From Flavobacteriales bacterium (GTDB lineage: Bacteria > Bacteroidota > Bacteroidia > Flavobacteriales_F > PHOS-HE28): a stretch of 50,193 nucleotides of DNA. The notes beneath the pieces were generated by a model. It ran no database searches. It was not told the origin of the DNA and was given only the letters and a program-made list of their open reading frames with translations. Below, in pieces: positions 41,230 to 48,865 of this stretch; position 1 is the stretch's first letter; each line of letters opens with the position of its first letter. Made by a program: the position numbers and the translations under genes. The stretch lies in the NCBI GenBank assembly GCA_013360395.1, contig JABWBQ010000017.1, positions 1 through 50,193 of the forward strand, given 5' to 3'.

Positions 41230-41260
41230 ACCCAGGGACCCCGCTGCCGCAGGGCGGGCC

Positions 41261-41268
41261 CAAAGGTA
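41261..41268 (-). promoter_or_regulatory. -7 box (TACCTTTG) for the ABC exporter gene
   Basis: Exact match to TAnnTTTG in the 77-base divergent region shared with rbfA. Confidence 0.58.
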
Positions 41269-41292
41269 GCCGCCCACGCCGCGGCGGGCCGG

Positions 41293-41300
41293 TATCTTCG
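41293..41300 (+). promoter_or_regulatory. -7 box (TATCTTCG) for rbfA
   Basis: One mismatch from TAnnTTTG. It ends exactly 6 bases before ATG 41307, implying a leaderless or nearly leaderless mRNA. Confidence 0.55.
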
Positions 41301-41306
41301 CGGCCC

Positions 41307-41645
41307 ATGGACAGCATCCGCCAGAACAAGGTGAACAGCCTGCTGCAGGAGGAGCTCGCCGGCATCTTCCAATTGGAGGCTCCGCGCCTGCTGCCCGGCA
41401 CCCTCATCACGGTGAGCGCCGTGCGTGTCAGCCCCGACCTGGGCGTGGCCAGGGCCTACCTCAGCCTCTTCCCCGTGAAGGACAAACAGGCCGCCCTGGA
41501 CCGCATCCGCGGCGAGGCCCATCACCTGCGCGGGCTGCTGGGGCGGCGCATCGGCCGGCAGGTGCGCGTGGTGCCCGAACTCCATTTCCACATCGACGAT
41601 TCCCTCGACCGTGCCGAGGAGATCGACAAGCTCCTGAAGCAGTAG
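41307..41645 (+). CDS. rbfA: ribosome-binding factor A
   Basis: The 112-residue KH-like protein is needed for late 16S rRNA processing and 30S maturation. Family features are the start MDSIRQNKVNSLLQEELAGIF, the segment ITVSAVRVSPDLGVARAYLS and the ending RVVPELHFHIDDSLDRAEEI. The length is usual. It is the first gene of a possible run with the methyltransferase and LolC/E-like genes. Its start lies six bases after a promoter box, which would give little or no 5' leader. Confidence 0.95.
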   Translation: MDSIRQNKVNSLLQEELAGIFQLEAPRLLPGTLITVSAVRVSPDLGVARAYLSLFPVKDKQAALDRIRGEAHHLRGLLGRRIGRQVRVVPELHFHIDDSLDRAEEIDKLLKQ

Positions 41646-41727
41646 AACGTGCCAGGAGGGCTGCGGCCCGCGCCATACCCGACCGCCCCGTTCGACACCC
41701 ACCCACATCGGTAACCCGCGAAGGGCG

Positions 41728-42537
41728 ATGCAATACGACCCCGTCAAACGCCAGCTCGGCTCCTTCTTCAACCGCGCGCCCCTCCTGCGCAAGCTGTTCT
41801 ACCGCCTGCTGGACCTGCTGCTGCTGCGCGCCTGGCATGTGCACAAGGAATTGCGCGCCTGGGCGAAGGACAAGCACGACAAGGCCGTCCACCTCTACGA
41901 TGCGGGTGCGGGCTACGGCCAGTACAGCTACTGGCTCAGCGGCCGCCTGCCCCGGGCGCGGATCACCGCCATCGACGTCAAGGAGGAGCAGGTGGCCGAC
42001 TGTAACGGGTTCTTCCGCGCCATCGGCCGCCCGCAGGTGACCTTCCAGGTGGGTGATGTGACCCGGTTCCAACAGCCGGCCAGCTTCGATCTGGTGGTGT
42101 GCGTGGACGTGATGGAGCACATCCTGGAGGACGAGGCGGCGCTGCGCTGCTACAGTACCTCGCTGAAGCCGGGCGGCATGCTCCTCATCAGCACGCCCAG
42201 CGACCAGGGAGGCAGCGATGTGCACGATGCGGGGGAGGGCTCCTTCATCGAGGAACACGTGCGCGACGGCTATAACATCGAGGACCTCAAGGCCAAGTGC
42301 CTGCGCAACGGGTTCGCCCGGGTGGAGGCCCGCTACAGCTATGGGGCGCCCGGCAGGCTCAGCTGGCGGCTCAGCATGAAATGGCCGCTGCTGATGCTGA
42401 ACACAAGCAAGCTCTTCTTCGTGGTCCTGCCGTTGTACTACCTGGTGGCCTATCCTATCGCCTGGGTGCTCAACCTGCTCGATGTGTCCATGGAGCACCG
42501 CACGGGCACCGGGCTGATCGTGAAGGCGTGGCGGTAG
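41728..42537 (+). CDS. class I SAM-dependent methyltransferase with hydrophobic C-terminal segment
   Basis: The 269-residue protein has a SAM-binding motif I (YDAGAGYGQYSYWL, about 57-70), an acidic motif II (ITAIDVKEEQVADC) and FDLVVCVDVMEHIL (about 122-135). The N-terminal 40 residues are basic and helical. Near the C-terminus a hydrophobic stretch of about 30 residues (LLMLNTSKLFFVVLPLYYLV onwards) suggests membrane attachment. The methyl acceptor is unknown. A lipid-like or quinone-like substrate is possible but unproven. It lies 82 bases after rbfA. Confidence 0.8.
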   Translation: MQYDPVKRQLGSFFNRAPLLRKLFYRLLDLLLLRAWHVHKELRAWAKDKHDKAVHLYDAGAGYGQYSYWLSGRLPRARITAIDVKEEQVADCNGFFRAIGRPQVTFQVGDVTRFQQPASFDLVVCVDVMEHILEDEAALRCYSTSLKPGGMLLISTPSDQGGSDVHDAGEGSFIEEHVRDGYNIEDLKAKCLRNGFARVEARYSYGAPGRLSWRLSMKWPLLMLNTSKLFFVVLPLYYLVAYPIAWVLNLLDVSMEHRTGTGLIVKAWR

Positions 42538-42610
42538 GCCCGGGGGCGGGCGGCGCCATCCGCCGTTCGCACCGTGTTCCGCACAGGCGCCCCGCACCGA
42601 TCTTCACGCC

Positions 42611-43855
42611 GTGAACCTCCCGCTCCGCTTCGCACGACGCTACCTGCTGGCCTCCCGCAAGGCCACGGGACGGCGGGCCAACGCGGTGAACCTGATCACC
42701 TGGATCAGCATCGTGGTGGTGGCCGTGGTCACCGGCGCCATGGTGGTGGTGCTCAGCACCCTGAACGGCATCAACCGGTTGGTGGATTCCATCTACAGCC
42801 CCTTCGACCAGGACCTCACCATCACGCCCGTGCGGGGCAAGACGCTCGCGCGCGACAGCCTCGACGTGGAGGCGCTGCGCACGGCCGCCGGGGCCGAACG
42901 GGCCAGCTGGGTGATCGAGGAGAACGTGCTGCTGCAGTGCAACGGCCAGCAGGCGGTGGCCACCCTGAAGGCCGTGGAGCCGCAGTACCTGGGCATGAGC
43001 GGCATGGAGCGGCACCTCTTCAGCGGAGAGCCGGTGCTGGAGGGGGCGCAGGGCCCCACCGCGTTGCTGGGGCTGGGCCTGAAGATGGACCTGGGCGTGC
43101 CGCTGGACGACGGCGTGCTCACCCCCCTGCGCATCAGCGCACCGGTGCGCGGGCGCAAGCTGAGCACCTACCGGCGGGGGGCGTTCGAACAGGCCGACCT
43201 GGCGGTGAGCGGCACGTTCAGCATCAACATGGAGTTCGACACGCGGTATGTGCTGGTGCCGCTTGAACTGGGTGCCGCGCTGCTGCACTACGGGCGGGAG
43301 GCCAGCGCGCTGGAGCTCCAACTGCCCCCCCGTGCCGACGCCGACCGGGCCGCCGGGGTCCTGCGCACCGCGCTGGGCGATCGCTACCTGGTGCGCACCC
43401 GGCATCAGAAGAACGCCCTGATGTACAGCACCAACGCCAGCGAGAAGTGGTTCACCTTCGTGGTGTTGAGCTTCATCGGCCTCATCGGGGCCTTCAACAT
43501 CATCGCGTCGCTGACGATGATGATGATCGACAAGCAGGGCGACATGCGCACCCTGATGGCGCTTGGTGCGGACGAAGGCATGGTGCGGCGCGTGTTCCTC
43601 TTCGAGGGCCTGCTGATCACGGGCGTGGGTGCGGCGGCGGGCCTGGTGCTCGGGCTGGGGACCTGCTGGGCCCAGCAGCGGTTCGGGCTCCTCACCCTCA
43701 GCGGGTCGGTGGTGGACAGCTACCCGGTGGAGGTGCTGCCGGCCGACCTGCTGCTGGTGGTGGGGGCCGTGGTGGCGATCGGCCTGCTGGCCACCTGGCT
43801 GCCGTTGCGCGCGCTGAGCCGGCGCTTCCTCTACGCCACCGCCGCCAGGGCGTAG
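42611..43855 (+). CDS. LolC/E-type FtsX-like ABC permease
   Basis: The 414-residue permease starts with GTG and has one N-terminal membrane helix (about 28-55), a large extracytoplasmic domain (about 60-275) and three C-terminal helices with the FtsX motif MMIDKQGDMRTLMALGADEG. This topology matches LolC/LolE and related MacB-type mechanotransmission transporters, which extract lipoproteins for the outer membrane. The cognate ATPase is not adjacent. Its last 25 bases overlap the 3' end of the convergent Dus gene. A role in lipoprotein release is inferred from the family. Confidence 0.87.
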   Translation: MNLPLRFARRYLLASRKATGRRANAVNLITWISIVVVAVVTGAMVVVLSTLNGINRLVDSIYSPFDQDLTITPVRGKTLARDSLDVEALRTAAGAERASWVIEENVLLQCNGQQAVATLKAVEPQYLGMSGMERHLFSGEPVLEGAQGPTALLGLGLKMDLGVPLDDGVLTPLRISAPVRGRKLSTYRRGAFEQADLAVSGTFSINMEFDTRYVLVPLELGAALLHYGREASALELQLPPRADADRAAGVLRTALGDRYLVRTRHQKNALMYSTNASEKWFTFVVLSFIGLIGAFNIIASLTMMMIDKQGDMRTLMALGADEGMVRRVFLFEGLLITGVGAAAGLVLGLGTCWAQQRFGLLTLSGSVVDSYPVEVLPADLLLVVGAVVAIGLLATWLPLRALSRRFLYATAARA

Positions 43856-44823
43856 GCCGCCTTCACCTCATCGAGGATGGCCTCCAGGGTGGCCGGGTCG
43901 CGTTCGGTGCACAACCGCAGCCGAAGCTCCTTCACGTTCGGCAGGCCCTTGAGGTAGCTGCCGTAGTGGCGCCGCATCTCCACCACGCCCTCCCACGGAC
44001 CCTTCCAGGCGATGGAGGTGCGCAGGTGCTCCCGCACGACCTCCACACGCTCCGCCACGGAAGGCGGGGGGCGGTGGGTGCCGGTGGCCAGGTAGTGCTT
44101 GATCTCCCCGAAGATCCACGGGTGGCCGATGCTGGCACGGCCGATCATCACCCCGTCCACCCCGTAGCGGGCACGGTTCTCCACGGCTTTCTCCGGGGTG
44201 TCCACATCGCCGTTGCCGAAGATGGGGATGTGCATGCGCGGGTTGTTCTTCACGGCGCCGATCAGCGTCCAGTCCGCCGGGCCCTTGTAGAGCTGCGCTC
44301 GGGTGCGGCCATGGATGCTCAGCGCGGCGATGCCGATGTCCTGCAGGCGCTCGGCCACCTCGACGATGTTCCTGCTCCTGTCGTCCCAGCCCAGGCGCGT
44401 CTTCACCGTCACGGGCAGCTTCACGGCCTTCACCACCTTCTCGGTGAGGCGCACCATCTTGTCCACGTCCAGCAGCAGGCAGGCACCGGCGCCCTTGTTC
44501 ACCACCTTGTGCACCGGGCAGCCGTAGTTGATGTCGATGAGGTCCGGGCCGGCGGCCTCGGCGATGCGGGCGGCCTCCTCCATGGCGTCCTCGCCGCCGC
44601 CGAAGAGCTGGATGCCGATGGGGCGTTCGGCCTCGAAGATGTCGAGCTTTTTAAGCCCCTTGGCGGCCTTGCGGATCAGGCCTTCGCTGCTGATGAACTC
44701 GGTGTACATCAGGTCGGCCCCATGCTTCTTGCACAAGGCACGGAAGGGCGGGTCGCTGACGTCCTCCATGGGGGCCAGCAACAGCGGGAATTCCGGCAGT
44801 TCGATGGGGCCGATGCGGGGCAT
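43831..44823 (-). CDS. dus: tRNA-dihydrouridine synthase (DusB-like)
   Basis: The 330-residue flavoenzyme reduces specific uridines in tRNA D-loops to dihydrouridine. Family motifs are LAPMEDVSDPPFRALC (FMN site, near the N-terminus), QLFGGGEDAM, DLIDINYGCPVHKVVNKGAGA with the catalytic cysteine, KTRLGWDD, LSIHGRTRAQLYKGPADW and GVMIGRASIGHPWIF. ATG 44823 (MPRIGPIELPEF) lies 15 bases after an exact TACCTTTG box. A longer frame would run through the promoter. It converges on, and overlaps, the permease gene. A tRNA-Ser gene lies upstream on the same strand. Confidence 0.95.
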   Translation of the reverse strand: MPRIGPIELPEFPLLLAPMEDVSDPPFRALCKKHGADLMYTEFISSEGLIRKAAKGLKKLDIFEAERPIGIQLFGGGEDAMEEAARIAEAAGPDLIDINYGCPVHKVVNKGAGACLLLDVDKMVRLTEKVVKAVKLPVTVKTRLGWDDRSRNIVEVAERLQDIGIAALSIHGRTRAQLYKGPADWTLIGAVKNNPRMHIPIFGNGDVDTPEKAVENRARYGVDGVMIGRASIGHPWIFGEIKHYLATGTHRPPPSVAERVEVVREHLRTSIAWKGPWEGVVEMRRHYGSYLKGLPNVKELRLRLCTERDPATLEAILDEVKAAYALAAVA

Positions 44824-44838
44824 GGGCGATGCGTCCGG

Positions 44839-44846
44839 CAAAGGTA
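44839..44846 (-). promoter_or_regulatory. -7 box (TACCTTTG) for the dus gene
   Basis: Exact match to TAnnTTTG, 15 bases before ATG 44823, between the tRNA terminator and dus. Confidence 0.6.
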
Positions 44847-44903
44847 CGGGGGCGGGTGGGGCGGGGTCCACGGCGCGGCCTTCCGGCGCTCCCGGAACGA
44901 ACA

Positions 44904-44923
44904 CGCCCCGCTTGCGCGGGGCG
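44904..44923 (-). terminator. hairpin terminator of the tRNA-Ser gene
   Basis: An 8-base stem CGCCCCGC/GCGGGGCG with a 4-base loop begins 3 bases after the tRNA CCA end on the minus strand and is followed by TGTTCGTTCC. Confidence 0.75.
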
Positions 44924-44926
44924 GCT

Positions 44927-45017
44927 TGGCGGAGAGAGAGGGATTCGAACCCCCGATACCCTGTTAAGGTATACGCACTTTCCAGGCGCGCGCCTTCAAC
45001 CGCTCGGCCATCTCTCC
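44927..45017 (-). tRNA. tRNA-Ser(GGA), CCA end encoded
   Basis: The minus strand folds as a class II tRNA. The acceptor stem GGAGAGA pairs with TCTCTCC. The D stem is GCC/GGC, and the anticodon stem CGCGC/GTGCG encloses loop CTGGAAA (anticodon GGA). A long variable arm (ATACC/GGTAT) and a T arm with loop TTCGAAT follow. The discriminator base is G, followed by a genomic CCA (44927-44929). It lies between ansA and dus with its own promoter-like box and terminator. Confidence 0.97.
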
Positions 45018-45028
45018 GAAAAGGGCCA

Positions 45029-45036
45029 CGAAGTTA
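45029..45036 (-). promoter_or_regulatory. -7 box (TAACTTCG) for tRNA-Ser
   Basis: One mismatch from TAnnTTTG, 11 bases before the mature tRNA 5' end and 17 bases after the ansA stop. Confidence 0.45.
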
Positions 45037-45053
45037 CGAAAGGCGTCCATGGC

Positions 45054-46082
45054 TCACCCCGCGCTCATCTCCCCGCACAGGGGCTGCAGGAAGCGCTCGC
45101 GCAGCGGGCCGTCGCCGTAGCCCTGGCCCAGCAGGAACATGAGCTTGGTGACGGCCGCCTCCACGGTCATGTCGTGGGCGCTGAGGATGCCCATGTCCAC
45201 GAAGGCCCGGCTGGTGAGGTAGCGCCCCTGCTCCACGCGCCCGCCGATGCACTGGGTGGTGTTCACCAGCAGCACGCCCCGCCCGACGGCCTCGCGCAGG
45301 GTGTCGAGGAAGGCCGCCTCGGTGGGGCCGTTGCCGCTGCCGAAGGTGGTGAGGACCACCGCACGCAGATCGGGTGTGGCCAGGGCGTGCCGCACCCAGT
45401 CCGGACGGATGCCCGGGAAGAGCCGCAGCACGCCCACGTGGTCGTCCACGGCGGTATGCACCTTCAGCGGACCCGGGCGGAGGGGCAGTATGGCGTGGCG
45501 GTCGTAGCGGATGTGCACCCCGGCCTCGGCCAGCCTTGGGTGGTTGGGGCTGCGGAAGGCCTCGAAGCGTTCGGCATGCACCTTCACCGTGCGGTTGCCC
45601 CGGTACAGGCTGTATTCGAAGTACACCGCCACCTCGGGCACCACGGGACGGCCGTTCTCCCAGGCCGCGGCGATCTCGATGGCGGTGATCAGGTTCTCCC
45701 GGGCATCGGTGCGGATGGTGCCGATGGGCAGCTGCGACCCGGTAAGGACCACGGGTTTGGCCAGGCCCTCCAGCAGGAAGCTCAGCGCGCTGGCGGTATA
45801 GGCCATGGTGTCGCTGCCGTGCAGCACCACGAAGCCGTCGTAGCGGTCGTAGTGCTCGCCGATGATGCGCGCCACACGCACCCAGTCCGCGGGCCGCATG
45901 TCGCTGCTGTCGATCGGCTCCGGGAAGGCCACCGAGCCCAGCTTCACCCCGATGCGTTCCAGTTCGGGCACCTGCTCCTCGAGGTGTTCGAGGTCCATGG
46001 GGCGAAGGGCGCCGGTGCGCGGATCGGCCCACATGCCGATGGTGCCTCCGGTGTAGATGATGAGGACGGAACGCTGGCTCAT
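45054..46082 (-). CDS. ansA: type I L-asparaginase (cytoplasmic)
   Basis: The 342-residue enzyme hydrolyses asparagine to aspartate and ammonia. The catalytic motifs are the first threonine loop (IIYTGGTIGMW, about residues 8-18) and the second (VVLHGSDTMAYTASAL), followed by VLTGSQLPIGTIRTDAREN. There is no signal peptide, which fits the cytoplasmic class. Its ATG overlaps the tatD stop in the sequence ATGA, so translation is probably coupled. A longer frame through tatD (starting at 46583) is the tatD shadow and is rejected. Confidence 0.95.
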   Translation of the reverse strand: MSQRSVLIIYTGGTIGMWADPRTGALRPMDLEHLEEQVPELERIGVKLGSVAFPEPIDSSDMRPADWVRVARIIGEHYDRYDGFVVLHGSDTMAYTASALSFLLEGLAKPVVLTGSQLPIGTIRTDARENLITAIEIAAAWENGRPVVPEVAVYFEYSLYRGNRTVKVHAERFEAFRSPNHPRLAEAGVHIRYDRHAILPLRPGPLKVHTAVDDHVGVLRLFPGIRPDWVRHALATPDLRAVVLTTFGSGNGPTEAAFLDTLREAVGRGVLLVNTTQCIGGRVEQGRYLTSRAFVDMGILSAHDMTVEAAVTKLMFLLGQGYGDGPLRERFLQPLCGEMSAG

Positions 46083-46846
46083 CGGCCGAAGAGGTTCGTG
46101 GCGTTGGCGGTGGTGATGCGTGCGATCTCTTCCACGGTGCGGCCGGTGGTCCTGGCCAGCTCGGCCGCCACCAGCGGGATGTACGCGCTCTCGTTGCGCT
46201 TGCCGCGGTGGGGCACGGGCGCGAGGTAGGGCGCATCGGTCTCCAGCACGCAGCGCTCCGGGCCCAGTTCGGCCATCACGCCGGCCAGGCCGCTCCTCGG
46301 GTAGGTGATCACCCCGCCGATGCCCAGCAGGAAGCCTTCCAAGGCCAGCACCCGGCGCCCCTCGGCCGCCGTGCCGCCGAAGCAGTGGAACACCCCGCGC
46401 AGGCTTTCGTCCTTCTCCTCCTCCACGATGGTCACGGTCTCCTCGAAGCTGTTGCGGCAGTGGATCACCACCGGCAGGCGCAGCGCCTTCGCCCACCGCA
46501 GATGCTGGCGGAACACATCCTGCTGCTGCTTGAGCCAGGTCCTGTCCCAGTACAGGTCGATGCCGATCTCGCCCACGGCGCAATACCGGCCGCTGCGCAG
46601 CTCGCGCTCCATCACGGCCATGGCCTCCGTGTTGTGCTCACCCACCGAACAGGGATGCAGGCCCATCATGGGGAAGCAGCGTCCGGGGTGCGCGTCGGCC
46701 AGGGCGTTCATGGCCGCGATGCTCTCCACATCGATGTTCGGCAGGAACAGCCGGGTCACGCCGGCCTGCAGGGCGCGCTGGAGCATGGCCTCGCGGTCGT
46801 CCTCGAACTGCGCACCGTACAGGTGGGCGTGGGTGTCCACGAACAT
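46079..46846 (-). CDS. tatD: TatD-family metal-dependent hydrolase/DNase
   Basis: The 255-residue TIM-barrel hydrolase has the metal ligands of the family: H-x-H in MFVDTHAHLYG, glutamate in CAVGEIGIDLYW, histidines in PVVIHCRN and GVFHCFGG, and aspartate in VLETDAPYLAP. TatD enzymes act as 3'-5' DNases or related phosphodiesterases. The start at 46846 gives the standard N-terminus and lies exactly six bases after an exact TACTTTTG box. It is followed by ansA with a four-base ATGA overlap. A much longer frame upstream is antisense to the GT9 gene. Confidence 0.95.
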   Translation of the reverse strand: MFVDTHAHLYGAQFEDDREAMLQRALQAGVTRLFLPNIDVESIAAMNALADAHPGRCFPMMGLHPCSVGEHNTEAMAVMERELRSGRYCAVGEIGIDLYWDRTWLKQQQDVFRQHLRWAKALRLPVVIHCRNSFEETVTIVEEEKDESLRGVFHCFGGTAAEGRRVLALEGFLLGIGGVITYPRSGLAGVMAELGPERCVLETDAPYLAPVPHRGKRNESAYIPLVAAELARTTGRTVEEIARITTANATNLFGR

Positions 46847-46852
46847 GCGCCG

Positions 46853-46860
46853 CAAAAGTA
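46853..46860 (-). promoter_or_regulatory. -7 box (TACTTTTG) for tatD-ansA
   Basis: Exact match to TAnnTTTG, 6 bases before the tatD ATG, suggesting a leaderless transcript. Confidence 0.62.
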
Positions 46861-46886
46861 GACCGTGCCCCGGGCCTCGCGGTGCG

Positions 46887-46921
46887 GTGCGGCACGGACG
46901 GGCGCGCCGGTCGTGCCGCAC
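46887..46921. repeat. 10-bp inverted repeat in the tatD / GT9 divergent promoter region
   Basis: The arms GTGCGGCACG (46887-46896) and CGTGCCGCAC (46912-46921) are perfectly complementary and 15 bases apart. They lie between the promoter boxes of two divergent genes. This could be an operator or simply a GC-rich hairpin. Confidence 0.5.
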
Positions 46922-46937
46922 GTGCCCCGGCAACGCG

Positions 46938-46945
46938 CAACTTTG
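46938..46945 (+). promoter_or_regulatory. -7-like box (CAACTTTG) for the GT9 gene
   Basis: Only the first base departs from TAnnTTTG; it lies 42 bases before ATG 46988. Confidence 0.4.
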
Positions 46946-46987
46946 CATGCGCGGGGCCTTCACGATCGACCTCGTGAACGCCGGTCC

Positions 46988-47968
46988 ATGAAGATCCTCG
47001 TCCTGCGCTTCTCCTCCATCGGCGACATCGTGCTCACCAGCCCGGTGCTGCGTGGCCTCAAGGAGCAGGTCCCCGGCGCGGAGGTGCACGTGGCCACCAA
47101 GGCCGCCTTCGCCGACCTGCTGCGCTTCAGCCCGCATGTGCATCAGGTGCATGCCCTCCACGGCGGGGACCTCGGCGACCTCATCGACCGCCTGAAGCGG
47201 GAGCGTTTCGATCGGGTGATCGACCTGCACCACAACCTGCGCACGGCCCGGATCAAGCGTGCCCTGGGGGTGAAGGCGCACAGCTTCCACAAGTTGAACA
47301 TCGAAAAGTGGCTGCTGGTGAACCTGCGGATCGACCGCATGCCCCGCGTGCACATCGTGGACCGCTACCTGGCCACGGCGGCGCACCTGGGCGTGAAGAA
47401 CGACGGCCGCGGGCTGGAGCTGTTCATCCCCGCGGACCGGGAGGTCGGCCCCGAAGCATTGCCCGGGAGCCACCGCGCAGGCTACGTGGCGATGGCCATC
47501 GGTGCGGCCCACGCCACCAAGCGCCTGCCCGTGCACCGGCTGGTGGAGCTCGCCGCCCTGGTGCCGGGCCCCCTGGTGCTCATCGGTGGTGCGGGCGACC
47601 GGGAGGTGGCGCAGGCCATCGCCACGGCCGTGGGCGGGCGGGTGTTCGATGCCACGGGCCGCTTCGACCTGCTGGGGAGCGCCTCGTTGATCCGCGGGGC
47701 CCGGGCCGTGATCGCCCACGACAGCGGGGCCATGCACATCGCCTGTGCGTTCCAGCGCCCCGTGGTGAGCATCTGGGGCAGCACCGTCCCCCTGTTCGGC
47801 ATGGGGCCCTACATCCCCCTGCATCCCGAACGTGCGCACCTCAGCGAGGTGGAAGGGCTTTCGTGCAGGCCCTGCAGCAAGATCGGCTTCGCGCAATGCC
47901 CCAAGGGCCATTTCCATTGCATGGAGCGGCAGGACCTTCGGCGGATCGCCGACCTTGCCTCCCGATGA
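46988..47968 (+). CDS. glycosyltransferase family 9 (heptosyltransferase-like)
   Basis: The 326-residue enzyme begins MKILVLRFSSIGDIVLTSPVL, the typical start of ADP-heptose:LPS heptosyltransferases. It continues with FDRVIDLHHNLRTARI, AIGAAHATKRLP (acceptor/donor loop), LIGGAGDREVA and the signature VIAHDSGAMHIACAFQRPVVSIWGST in the C-terminal Rossmann domain. The C-terminal cysteine-rich segment (LSCRPCSKIGFAQCPKGHFHC) is also usual. By family it adds heptose or a related sugar to the LPS core at the inner membrane. It overlaps the next gene by four bases (ATGA). Confidence 0.92.
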   Translation: MKILVLRFSSIGDIVLTSPVLRGLKEQVPGAEVHVATKAAFADLLRFSPHVHQVHALHGGDLGDLIDRLKRERFDRVIDLHHNLRTARIKRALGVKAHSFHKLNIEKWLLVNLRIDRMPRVHIVDRYLATAAHLGVKNDGRGLELFIPADREVGPEALPGSHRAGYVAMAIGAAHATKRLPVHRLVELAALVPGPLVLIGGAGDREVAQAIATAVGGRVFDATGRFDLLGSASLIRGARAVIAHDSGAMHIACAFQRPVVSIWGSTVPLFGMGPYIPLHPERAHLSEVEGLSCRPCSKIGFAQCPKGHFHCMERQDLRRIADLASR

Positions 47969-48327
47969 GCTGGGAGATCTACATCCAGGACCTGCCCGAT
48001 GTCGCCACGGTGCGGGACATCCCCGAGGGTTTCAGGCCGCGGCCCATCGGCGAGCGGCAGCAGCTGGCCGAGCGGATCCGCGCGGTCTTCCCCATGGCCG
48101 AGGCGCAGGACAACGACTGGTTCTTCGTGAGGGCGCCCGAGATGGACCTGAGCCTGCAGTTGCACATGGAGGATGCCCGGCGGGTGCGCTACATCGTGGT
48201 CCATGTGCACGGAGGTGCGCTGAGCGCCTGCGGGGTGGCGGCCTTGTTGCGTGCGCTGGACCTGCGTGCGCTGGACACGGCCACGGGCGACCTGTTCGAT
48301 GCCCGGACGCTGGAGGAAGGGCTGTGA
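47965..48327 (+). CDS. conserved-looking small protein of unknown function
   Basis: The 120-residue protein has no signal peptide. It starts MSWEIYIQDLPDVATVRDIP and has a WFFVRAPEMDLSLQLHMEDA strand pattern followed by YIVVHVHGGALSACGVAALLRAL, which suggests a compact alpha/beta fold. I recall similar proteins starting MSWD-x-F in other bacteria, without known function. The start overlaps the GT9 stop (ATGA), so translational coupling is likely. Whether it has any role in LPS synthesis is unknown. Confidence 0.72.
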   Translation: MSWEIYIQDLPDVATVRDIPEGFRPRPIGERQQLAERIRAVFPMAEAQDNDWFFVRAPEMDLSLQLHMEDARRVRYIVVHVHGGALSACGVAALLRALDLRALDTATGDLFDARTLEEGL

Positions 48328-48350
48328 CCCCGGGGTCCGTGCCCGGTCAC
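48324..48350. terminator. possible short convergent terminator
   Basis: A 6-base stem GTGACC (48324-48329) with GGTCAC (48345-48350) spans both convergent stop codons. It is weak and lacks a U-tract. Confidence 0.3.
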
Positions 48351-48865
48351 TCGAAGAGCGCCTTCAGCTCGGTGGCCTCGCCGGGCTTCATCTTGCCGCT
48401 CAGGATCAACCGCAGTTGTCGGCGGCGCAACGCGCCATCGTACCGCCGCTGTTGCTCCTCGTTGCCCGGCACGGCATCGGGCACCACGGTGGGCTGGCCC
48501 GTCTGGTCCACGGCCACGAAGGTGTAGATGGCGCTGTTGCACTTGATCTTCATGCCCGTCACCGGGTCCTCCACCCACACGTCGGCCCACACCTCCATGC
48601 TGCTGTTGAACGCGCGGCTCACGTTGGCGCGGATGGTCACCAGGTCGCCCAACTTGATCGGCCGGTCGAAGCTCACGTGATTCACCGCCACGGTGACCGA
48701 GACGCGCTTGCAGTGGCGGTGGGCGCTGATCGCGCAGGTGATGTCCAGCCACTCGAGCAGCCGCCCGCCGAACAGGTTGCCCTGCGTGTTGGTGTCGTTG
48801 GGCAGTACGAAGTGCGTGGTCTCCGCCAGGCTCTCGTCAACCGCCTTGCTTCCAAGAGGGTTCAT
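48347..48865 (-). CDS. hotdog-fold acyl-CoA thioesterase (YciA-like)
   Basis: The 172-residue cytosolic protein has the hotdog thioesterase pattern. FVLPNDTNTQGNLFGGRLLEWLDITCAI contains the loop and the catalytic aspartate region, and VAVNHVSFDRPIKLGDLV and a later VWVEDPVTGMKIKC strand follow. The family hydrolyses fatty acyl-CoA thioesters, often as hexamers, and adjusts membrane lipid pools. The ATG overlaps the stop of the upstream WD40-like gene (ATGA), so the two are expressed together. Confidence 0.88.
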   Translation of the reverse strand: MNPLGSKAVDESLAETTHFVLPNDTNTQGNLFGGRLLEWLDITCAISAHRHCKRVSVTVAVNHVSFDRPIKLGDLVTIRANVSRAFNSSMEVWADVWVEDPVTGMKIKCNSAIYTFVAVDQTGQPTVVPDAVPGNEEQQRRYDGALRRRQLRLILSGKMKPGEATELKALFE

